Below are positions 1-6,645 of a DNA stretch of 64,000 bases, in pieces. Positions within the stretch are counted from its first letter, which is position 1; every line of letters begins with the position of its first letter. A model generated the notes under the pieces. It worked only from the letters and a program-made list of their open reading frames with translations. It was not told the DNA's origin and ran no database searches. Made by a program: the position numbers and the translations under genes. Source of the stretch: Arthrobacter nitroguajacolicus_D (GTDB lineage: Bacteria > Actinomycetota > Actinomycetes > Actinomycetales > Micrococcaceae); contig NZ_JAVDSH010000001.1 of the NCBI RefSeq assembly GCF_031455195.1, positions 620,001 through 684,000 of the forward strand, in the 5' to 3' direction.

Positions 1-44
1 TTGAACGTCGGGGATAAACCGCCCGGACAGTTTTAGATAGTCCT

Positions 45-332
45 ATGCTTGAGAACTTTGGCAGCACCTATTCAGTCACCGATAGCACGCCTGGTTCGCC
101 GGAAGTCACCAGCGACACTCAGTCCTGCCTGTTTGCCCGTTACGGGGGCTGCACCTTCAACGGCGGCCTCTACCGCGTACACACCGCGGATTGGTCACGG
201 AGGGCGTCCACGATGCTCGCTGAAGCGTTTCCTGAATTCACCTTCCCGTTGATTCCTTTCGGCTTCGACTGGCTCGGTCGGCAGTTCATTCTCGACCTGC
301 GAACCAAAGATACAGACCCAGAGAGATCATGA
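45..332 (+). pseudogene. Tdi1-like (GAD-like/DUF1851) immunity protein remnant
   Basis: The 95-residue frame carries features of the Tdi1/GAD-like immunity family: a GGLYR turn near residues 40-44, an AFPEF segment and the hallmark PFGFDWLGRQF motif near 71-81. Family members continue after this motif with a short EPGTG element and a DUF1851 tail. Here the frame stops at 332, while an MLEPGTG string appears in the +2 frame starting at 329, so the junction looks like a frameshift. What follows does not match the rest of the domain. Proteins of this family neutralise secreted toxins, but no partner toxin is visible. No convincing ribosome binding site precedes the ATG. It is read as a decayed orphan immunity gene; the family call rests on motif memory only. 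Confidence 0.5.
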
Positions 333-557
333 TGCTGGAACCCGGAACCGGGTACGCCCGACGAATCGTCCGGCTGGGGCCCAATGACGGGCCGGCACAG
401 ACTACGGTCCGGTTTCGAATCGCCGCACTGGCTTCAGCAACATCCAGACGGCTCACTGCTCAAGCGATGGGCGCCGGCTTGCCGCGCGGACTCGCTTTGA
501 AGGGCAACTCCGACAAGAGCTTGATCATGACAGGACCCAGCCCCCGCGACGCTGCAA

Positions 558-1406
558 TCATGACGGAAAAACCATGGCCAGTGCGAAGGACCAGATCCCA
601 ATGAACATGATGATGCCGACATGCAACAAGACGCAGGCGACGAACCCTGCGGTCTGCACGATGGGTCGCCTGCTAAGAAGGGTTCCTGCAATGACGCCTT
701 CCATAATCATCGTTCCCCAACTAAGTGTTAGGGCAACGATAGGAACGGATGTAAGGAAGAAAACGAAGCTTTGAAGAAAGTTCGCAGTTCCAAAGAACTC
801 ACCGCGAACTATGTAGTACAAGGCGCTTCCCTCGCTCCAATTCTCAACACTCAGTTTTGCCAACGCACTGTGCAGATAGATATACGCAACCTGGATCCTA
901 AGAGCCCAATGTGCGGCCCAGGAAATTCCTTGCCACGCACCGAACCTGGCAGTGGACCGTGAGTGGCCTTGCGACCAGTGCCAAAGCCGGTTATCTGGTA
1001 GAGAGACAAACACGAGGAAAAAAGTAGTGAAAACCAATACCGTGTCACCACCGTCAGGTAGGGCAACTGTATGGGCAAATGAGTAGGAAAGCCAAAGATG
1101 GAGAATTGACGTAAATCGCGGAAGAAACCCAGAAATCACAACGATTAGACCAATAATCATCAAGACTTGCACAACTTCATCCGAGAGCTCGCTCGCAATG
1201 CAGAATAACGATACGTTCTCCAGTGCACGGGTGCACTGTCCGGTTGAAGGCTGTCCTAGAATCGGAACCGAGTAGAGGTAGGGTGCTGGTGTCAGTAAGA
1301 GTGTCAGTACCTGGGAGAGCGCCAGACCGCTCCTGGCGACAGCAATGATTCGCGATTGTGGATTGAATGACCAGATGTCATTGTTCAGACTGGATATTAT
1401 TCTCAT
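558..1406 (-). CDS. sdpB: SdpB-like HTTM-family membrane protein
   Basis: This 282-residue protein has about six hydrophobic segments and the composition of the HTTM/SdpB family, including a WAAHWALRIQVAYIYLHSALAKL stretch like the conserved core of these proteins. In Bacillus subtilis, SdpB works with SdpA to mature the SDP killing peptide from the SdpC precursor, and the disulfide is not essential there; the same role is inferred here. The ATG at 1406 overlaps the sdpA stop as ATGA and has AAGG five bases upstream, so it is preferred over the in-frame ATG at 1418. It is the last gene of a minus-strand sdpI-sdpC-sdpA-sdpB run. The order differs from Bacillus, where A-B-C and R-I are separate operons. 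Confidence 0.75.
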   Translation of the reverse strand: MRIISSLNNDIWSFNPQSRIIAVARSGLALSQVLTLLLTPAPYLYSVPILGQPSTGQCTRALENVSLFCIASELSDEVVQVLMIIGLIVVISGFLPRFTSILHLWLSYSFAHTVALPDGGDTVLVFTTFFLVFVSLPDNRLWHWSQGHSRSTARFGAWQGISWAAHWALRIQVAYIYLHSALAKLSVENWSEGSALYYIVRGEFFGTANFLQSFVFFLTSVPIVALTLSWGTMIMEGVIAGTLLSRRPIVQTAGFVACVLLHVGIIMFIGIWSFALAMVFPS

Positions 1407-1987
1407 CGCGCCTTGCATCTCGAATCCACAACCGCACCTTTAACGTCAAACCGGGCTTCTGATTCAAATTCCCGGTAAGCCCATGGGACTGCCTTGGTCT
1501 GAAAAATTACTATCCGGCCGCAAACGGACGCAACCGGTGAGTCATTGTCGACGATCTGGGTTTCCAGGGATCGCACCCTCTCGAGGCATTCCTGTCGACC
1601 GCCGTCGGGACTGCAATCGGCCCATTCCTTTATGGTGTTACCAATCACGCCCAGCTCCGGCCCCTGAGACCTTTGTTTACGACTTAGTCCGAAGTAATTC
1701 TCGGGCCGGGTTTGTGGAGTCTGCATCAACGACTCTACGGATCCGTCATCTCGGAGCTGATAGACGGCGAATTCCGGATCGTTGGGCGGCTTGGTGAAGA
1801 ATGCCCACGCTTGGGGTGCAACTGACACCAATGTGCGGCGAAGGGGCTCCCCCTCCTTCACGGCCAACACATTGCTGGGCATGGCGTAGAAGATCGTAAG
1901 TGCGAAGAAGGCGCCAAACAGTGCTAGAGAAATTACTCCCGCAAGCACCGCCGTTCTTGATCTCTGTGACGGGTCATTCAGGGTCAT
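1403..1987 (-). CDS. sdpA: SdpA-family antimicrobial peptide maturation protein
   Basis: The 194-residue product has a short cytoplasmic N-terminus, one membrane segment at about residues 13-35 and an extracytoplasmic domain with the NYFGLSRKQRSQG and GNTIKEW motifs typical of SdpA-family proteins. Two conserved-looking cysteines follow in the WADCSPDGGRQEC stretch. SdpA is required with SdpB to process pro-SdpC into active peptide in Bacillus. The gene lies 45 bases downstream of the SdpC-like gene and overlaps sdpB by ATGA, so coupled translation is likely. No strong Shine-Dalgarno sequence precedes the ATG. The family is assigned by motif and context rather than by alignment. Confidence 0.72.
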   Translation of the reverse strand: MTLNDPSQRSRTAVLAGVISLALFGAFFALTIFYAMPSNVLAVKEGEPLRRTLVSVAPQAWAFFTKPPNDPEFAVYQLRDDGSVESLMQTPQTRPENYFGLSRKQRSQGPELGVIGNTIKEWADCSPDGGRQECLERVRSLETQIVDNDSPVASVCGRIVIFQTKAVPWAYREFESEARFDVKGAVVDSRCKAR

Positions 1988-2032
1988 GGCAAGTCTGGAC
2001 AGGTAGCCAGTTCAGGGATAGGAGTGACGAGT

Positions 2033-2734
2033 TCATCGCAGCGCTCGTGTGAGCTCTGCAATCGCGGTGTCCCGCCCGATCTCTTCTACACCTGCCGTTG
2101 TCATGTAGTCCTTGTTTGCCAAATAGCCGGGAACTACTAGCAAAACCAAAACGGCGCCACCGGCGACGACCACGAAGGTCGCAACCGCTACGTTGGCATA
2201 CAAGGCGCCGTTTGCCACTACGAAGGCAGCCACTGCTGCACATGTCCATGTCACGCCGCACCCATACGGCGTAACTTGCTGCGCATCCTGAGGATCAGTT
2301 ATCGCCTTGCGGTAGGCCAGGTAGTCATAGAACTTTTCCGTGAAAGTGGCCAGGCCAGCCTCGACCGAGCGGGGCTTTCCAGAGCGGAGCTTTGGCAGTA
2401 CTTCGGAACTAAACCCAGGGTAATAGACCAGGAAGTCCTGAACGATCGGGTCAACCTCGGCAAGAGTTGGGACCGGACGATCTGCGGCAAAACCCAGCAG
2501 GCTAAGCAATCGTGGGTTACTTTCGGCCAACGGGCCGATACCAGCCAGGAGAAGCCGGAGCGCATCTTCGGCGCTGTAGTTTCCTCGGAAATCTGCTTTC
2601 TTCGTTGAAAAAGTGGTAGCTACAGATGCTTGAGCGGACGAGATACCAACCGGGCCAAGCAGAAGAGATAGCAACATAGCCAGGCTGATGCGAAAAGTTC
2701 GACTTGATGAACTATAAAATACAATATCCCCCAT
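2033..2734 (-). CDS. sdpC: SdpC-like antimicrobial peptide precursor
   Basis: This 233-residue protein has a signal peptide (hydrophobic core at about 17-30, probable cleavage after AQA near 37). The next region contains the FRGNYSAEDALR and AGIGPLAE motifs characteristic of SdpC-like precursors. The C-terminal third holds two cysteines at 159 and 165, spaced as in the disulfide of mature Bacillus SDP, followed by a very hydrophobic Ala/Val-rich stretch (165-203). A charged tail (204-233) would be removed on maturation. By analogy the mature product is a membrane-acting peptide of about 40-50 residues that collapses the proton-motive force of competitors or siblings. Adjacent sdpA, sdpB and the SdpI-like gene support this. 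The exact mature ends cannot be read from sequence. Confidence 0.75.
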   Translation of the reverse strand: MGDIVFYSSSSRTFRISLAMLLSLLLGPVGISSAQASVATTFSTKKADFRGNYSAEDALRLLLAGIGPLAESNPRLLSLLGFAADRPVPTLAEVDPIVQDFLVYYPGFSSEVLPKLRSGKPRSVEAGLATFTEKFYDYLAYRKAITDPQDAQQVTPYGCGVTWTCAAVAAFVVANGALYANVAVATFVVVAGGAVLVLLVVPGYLANKDYMTTAGVEEIGRDTAIAELTRALR

Positions 2735-2779
2735 TATTAATGAAAAGAAATTTAGTTATGGACTGATCATCGCTTTGGA

Positions 2780-3256
2780 CTATTCATCGCCCTCAGTAAT
2801 ACGTCGAGCCAGCGAATCAGCTTTGTAGTACATGTGCATGAGCAGGGCCACCATGATGGCCGTGAACCCCATACCCGAGAAGAAGATCCACGGAACACTT
2901 GAATCATCCTTGGGTAGTACTGCAAATATGACCCACAGTGTTGCCACAAAGCCGATGAGCATCACCGGAATAGCTTTCAAGGCACCTAGCGCTGAAGTGT
3001 GTGCAGCGTTCCATGCACGCTCAGACGACAGAGTAGCCTTCGAGCGGATGCCAAACGTATAGTTAGGCTTCGAATCGCCAGACTTAACCTGCGATGCCAG
3101 CATTTGAAGTAGGCCTGCTACAACCAAGAACGCAATCGTGAACATTGTCGTGCTGAAAACCGCCCCCAAAACGATCCTTTCACTGTTACGAACTCGGATG
3201 ACCGAGAAAACTCCAGATTGAAATGCCACGCTAACATTGGCCGTAGCCCGTCGCAA
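2780..3256 (-). CDS. SdpI/YfhL-family immunity membrane protein
   Basis: The longest frame gives 158 residues with three membrane segments (about 29-52, 96-114 and 121-143). Between the first two lies the SdpI-family motif: NYTFGIRSKATLSSERAWNAAH at 65-86, matching the N..(I/F)GIR..T..S...W...H signature. SdpI protects the SDP producer in Bacillus, and this protein heads the operon containing the SdpC-like toxin, so immunity is the likely role. The start is uncertain. The frame opens with TTG at 3256 without a clear ribosome binding site, while an internal TTG preceded by AAGGA just before GAVFSTTMF would place the first helix at the very N-terminus, as is usual in short members of this family. 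Confidence 0.75.
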   Translation of the reverse strand: MRRATANVSVAFQSGVFSVIRVRNSERIVLGAVFSTTMFTIAFLVVAGLLQMLASQVKSGDSKPNYTFGIRSKATLSSERAWNAAHTSALGALKAIPVMLIGFVATLWVIFAVLPKDDSSVPWIFFSGMGFTAIMVALLMHMYYKADSLARRITEGDE

Positions 3257-3313
3257 ATCACAGCCGCTGATTTGATTAGGCTCCGACCACTACACGCCTT
3301 CAGTCAGTAGTTA

Positions 3314-3323
3314 TCACATGTGA
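3314..3323. promoter_or_regulatory. Palindrome upstream of the sdp-like operon
   Basis: A perfect 10-base palindrome (TCACATGTGA) within a wider imperfect one (TTATCACATGTGAAATAA) lies about 60 bases upstream of the sdpI-like frame. It is a candidate operator. No regulator gene such as sdpR is adjacent. The rest of 3257-3519 shows no gene. Confidence 0.3.
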
Positions 3324-3527
3324 AATAAGGAGAAGACTCGTCGGCGGAGCTGCATTCGTCTTGCAGGGGTCGGAATGGACCCAACCTGGAGATGGCCTCA
3401 AGCTCCGCCGACAAAGCCGCCGTCTATGCCGTCGTCACTGAAACTGCGGCCGAGTACTAGGTCGCTCACGGCTGGCTCACTTCCAAACCCCACAGTCTTC
3501 ACCTCAGACAAGGTGGCGGGCCGGCGG

Positions 3528-4109
3528 CTACCTGCTTGAACCATGAAGGCTGTGTCGGCGCCTTGTTCTCAGGTGGTACCGGCGCACACCCACCAGCACG
3601 ATGACCGCGGCGACGAGCCAGAATAGTCCAGCGCCGATCAGCAGTACGATCATGCTGCCGAGCTGGTCCGCGAGCACACCAGCCGACAACGGCCCAGAAC
3701 GATACCCGCGCCGCGGAACGCTCACATCCGGGCGATGGCAGGCACGGGCCCCAGCCTGGCATCTGGACCTTGAGCACAAGTAATGTCAGCGGTGGACCAT
3801 CGATCACAGACACACAGAGGCCACCCCAAGCAGCACCAACAGCCCGGTGACGTCGGACGTGAAGGCAATGGCAATGGCAATGGCAAGCAACCGCGCAGGC
3901 TAAACGTGGTTGCCAGGTTCTTGTGGTCTCGACGCGGTCAAGCCACGGGCGACAAGTGGCCCCACGACGACTTGGCAAGAGGCTAAGCACAACAGCAGGG
4001 TCACAGTCCACGTTGACGCCCCGGCTGTCTGGAAGGCCAGCATCAAAGCCGCCGTCGCCATGGAGGCGCCCAGACTGGACAGGCCCCGGCTAAATGCCAG
4101 GAGGTTCAA
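3528..4109 (-). pseudogene. MFS transporter remnant
   Basis: Two membrane-rich pieces in different frames resemble an MFS efflux protein. The upstream piece (4109 to about 3905) carries the FSRGLSSLGASM entry helix typical of MFS N-termini and a second helix ending in VGPLVARG. The downstream piece (about 3779-3528) carries GPLSAGVLADQLGSMIVLL and a following helix, resembling the last two helices. Roughly the middle eight helices are missing and the pieces are out of frame. The gene is therefore an internally deleted relic. Confidence 0.6.
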
Positions 4110-4449
4110 CTTCGCACCGCTACCGGTCCGGGATTTCGGGACTTCCGCTCAATCTCAACTCTTGCAATGGGTGACCATTGAGCCAGCCTTTACTGTGCCC
4201 AAACAAAGGAATACTGCTCTCGAAGTCATGTTGCCCTCAGTCCCCCTACCCATGAAGAGGTGTAGGACAACCACGACCTACCGAACGCACCAAGACAGGA
4301 TCACATACCCCCAATTCAGAGCAGGCGGAGGGCCCACCAGCCAAGACCCTGAACCCGCTCCCCCAAAACTGAAAAGGCCCACCGGCGGCCCGGCATCAGC
4401 CGGCACCACGCATCGGGGACTCGTGTCCACATTTGTACACAGGTTAAAG

Positions 4450-4474
4450 CAAAAACCCCCTCTGACGAGGGGGT
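4450..4474 (-). terminator. Rho-independent terminator after the tRNA fragment
   Basis: On the minus strand an 8-bp stem (ACCCCCTC/GAGGGGGT) with a four-base GTCA loop is followed by TTTTGC. It sits immediately downstream of the tRNA 3' end, as expected for the original tRNA terminator. Confidence 0.75.
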
Positions 4475-4480
4475 ATGCCG

Positions 4481-4502
4481 TGCCCGAGGTGGGACTCGAA
4501 CG
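4481..4502 (-). repeat. tRNA 3'-end fragment, probable attachment-site scar
   Basis: Read on the minus strand this is the T-loop, 3' T-stem and acceptor end of a tRNA (TTCGAGTCCCAC followed by CTCGGGCA, Leu-like). The matching 5' half of the T-stem and everything upstream are absent, so the homology stops inside the T-arm, where many tyrosine integrases cross over. With the intact terminator beyond it, this is best explained as the displaced 3' end of a tRNA gene left by an integrating element. No intact copy of this tRNA is present in the window. Confidence 0.55.
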
Positions 4503-4588
4503 GGATTCTCGGCCTTGGGAACACTGGGAAATGGCGGAAACGTGCGGAATCCGGGCCAGTCCGGTCGCTGAATGAGGCAGTCCGAGGT

Positions 4589-4624
4589 GGAAAGTGTGGA
4601 CATTGTCCACACTTTCCTTTTTGC
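4589..4624 (+). terminator. Strong hairpin followed by T-run
   Basis: A perfect 13-bp stem (GGAAAGTGTGGAC / GTCCACACTTTCC) with a three-base loop is followed by TTTTTG on the plus strand. It reads as a rho-independent terminator. No plus-strand gene ends just upstream, so it may equally be an element-end structure. Confidence 0.5.
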
Positions 4625-4908
4625 CCGTCCGTCAGCATTTGATAAGGAATCCATGGCATGCCTCCATTCGCCCGGAACGCGGCGACCGTGGACTCGGCAA
4701 TGGCGCACCGTTGGCCAAGGCGAGCAGGGGTCCTTCATCGTTTCTCCTCCTATCAACGATCTATCGCGAATGGCAGCTTCGGCGACATGACCTAAAAGTC
4801 GCCGCCAATTAGAGGAGGCCAGCCCAACCGTCCAACACGCCTTGGACAGTTGGGCCGACGTTTAGGTTTACTCAGTCCTTCGCACCCCGTTGCTGTGGTG
4901 CGGGCAAC

Positions 4909-6237
4909 TCAGTTGAGGTCAGGACACTTCGAACGATAGTGACCTGGTGTCCGACAGTGACCGCATTTCCGAACTCGGGGACTCTCGGCGGTGGAAGGCT
5001 GTGCAACGATGACTTTCCCTGCCAGCTCAGCGTGTGCGGTGGGGACGAGGTCGTCGAAGTATCCGGGTGCTGCAAGTACTGCTGCCGAGCGCTTGAGAAC
5101 TGAGAGTTCATCCGCTGTCAGGATTTGATCGGCGAACGCCGCCTCGCGCATCATTTCCAAGAAACGCTCGTTGAGTCCACGGACTTGCGCCGCGCCCATA
5201 CCTCCCCTGCCAGCTACTTTGGCAAGGGCTTTCGCCTCATCGCCGATGATCTTGCCATCTGCCAACGCCAGGGCGAGTACATCCAAGTACTCTGCTGCCG
5301 CCGCGTCGGCGACGTCCGCCGCGCTGATCGGCAACCGCGAAAGTAGAGAAGACATCCACCCATCGGTGCCTTTTCTCAGGGATGATGCCCGCGTCATCGG
5401 AGGGACCAATCCGAGCTGGTGCGACGCGAACAATCCTTGTATGGGGTCATGGCCATACTCGATAGCGGGCCGGTACCGTTCCAACATCTGCGGAAGCAGC
5501 GCTGCCGTTGCCCTGACGTCACCCAGCGCGGCGTGCGCGTCCACGAGCGAGATGCCGGCATGTTCAGCCAAGGTGCCGAGCTTGTGGTTCGGTGTATCAA
5601 ACGTCTGCTGGCCCAACCACAGCGAGCACAGAGCGGGCACGGGTGCGGTGTTCAATCCAATTCGGGCAAGTTCAGCGGCCATGAAGCGCTCTTCGAACAC
5701 GGCGTTGTGGGCCACGACGACCGTGCCTTCAAGACGCGACATGATGTCGGGTGCGACGTCACCGAAAAGCGGCGCGTTGCGAACAGAGTCATTGCTGATG
5801 CCGTGAACGAACACAGCGCCAGTGTCCCTGCCCTCCGGGTTGAGGAGGGTAGCGAATTCGTCTTCGATACGCCCGTTCCGGTCCACCCTGGCGATCGCTA
5901 TTTCGATGACACGATCACCCTTGCTAGGTGAGAAGCCGGTCGTTTCCACATCTATGACAGCAAACGGCCCGTCGTGAACATAGCCGCGACCCTGCCCGGG
6001 TCCCCCATAGCTAAACAGGTCACCAACCCTACCGGGCTCAGCAAAACGCATACGTTGACGGGTTGGCACTGCGTCTTGTTGCGGGGGACGCGGGTTGGTG
6101 TAGATCGCCGGTGAACTCATCGGCGGGGCGGACTCTGTCGACTGAGCACGACGAGTCTCAGGTTTACGTTGTTTTCGTTTTCGTGAAGCCCACCAAATAA
6201 GGAAGACAACGAGTGCCACGACAAGGGCAATTTCCAT
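4909..6237 (-). CDS. Membrane-anchored DEDDh-type exonuclease with TerB-like region and zinc knuckle
   Basis: The 442-residue protein starts with one membrane helix (3-17) and a basic stretch. The exonuclease domain (about 91-255) shows ExoI AVIDVETTG (D96, E98) and ExoIII HAALGD (H235, D240), as in the DnaQ/epsilon 3'-5' exonuclease fold. ExoII reads HNAVFEERF, with Glu at 182 where the family normally has Asp. A helical region around 320-405 resembles a TerB-type domain. The C-terminus ends in a CCHC zinc knuckle (C425, C428, H433, C438), a nucleic-acid-binding motif. The ATG at 6237 is preferred over the TTG at 6255 because AAGAAG precedes it and it puts the helix at the N-terminus. Role unknown; DNA or RNA trimming at the membrane, possibly in defence, is inference. 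Confidence 0.75.
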   Translation of the reverse strand: MEIALVVALVVFLIWWASRKRKQRKPETRRAQSTESAPPMSSPAIYTNPRPPQQDAVPTRQRMRFAEPGRVGDLFSYGGPGQGRGYVHDGPFAVIDVETTGFSPSKGDRVIEIAIARVDRNGRIEDEFATLLNPEGRDTGAVFVHGISNDSVRNAPLFGDVAPDIMSRLEGTVVVAHNAVFEERFMAAELARIGLNTAPVPALCSLWLGQQTFDTPNHKLGTLAEHAGISLVDAHAALGDVRATAALLPQMLERYRPAIEYGHDPIQGLFASHQLGLVPPMTRASSLRKGTDGWMSSLLSRLPISAADVADAAAAEYLDVLALALADGKIIGDEAKALAKVAGRGGMGAAQVRGLNERFLEMMREAAFADQILTADELSVLKRSAAVLAAPGYFDDLVPTAHAELAGKVIVAQPSTAESPRVRKCGHCRTPGHYRSKCPDLN

Positions 6238-6645
6238 AGTTTCTTCTTTCGACAATTCACCAGATTCGGCCGGGCGGAGTTATAGGGCCAACGTTGACGC
6301 TCGGAGATCGGCGTATTCTAGGCCCGACTCCTCCGATGCTAACGCGGATGTTTGCCCAACGGCGCACGAAGGCGTTTGGACCGAATTGGCTTCGGGCTGA
6401 TCGTCACGCCTGGTAACTCCCGAATCACAGAACGAGCCCTTCTACATTGACGCGCCCACATGAGCAGCGGTGACAGACGTGCGGTCCATGCTCAGCTCAG
6501 GCCAGCGTGTGAGCATCACCGGACCCGATCCAGAAAAGCTTCACTCCCTTCTAGATCCGCACCACGAGGACACAGCGGAGTTCGGCGGCCGCATCGTCGG
6601 ATCCTCGCGAGGTAGGGGCGCGGGTCGGCCAGCCATAATGGTGCT
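6238..6645. other. Divergent intergenic region
   Basis: About 400 bases separate the divergent exonuclease and STAND genes. A short plus-strand frame from 6470 lacks family resemblance and a ribosome binding site. Promoters for both genes must lie here, but none can be assigned confidently. Confidence 0.4.

Larger units (their letters stand above)
4110..4908. other. Gene-poor stretch holding an integration scar
   Basis: No convincing gene is seen in these roughly 800 bases. They contain the tRNA 3' fragment with its terminator and a second strong hairpin, described separately. A minus-strand AGGAGGA about 8 bases before an ATG (start at 4738) looks like a real translation start, but its frame has low-complexity composition and runs through the hairpin. 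It may be the surviving 5' end of a lost gene. Confidence 0.4.

Noticed and set aside
3783..4575. Plus-strand frames across the MFS relic and tRNA fragment
   Set aside because: They run over a clear terminator and a tRNA fragment and have Pro/Arg-rich shadow composition.
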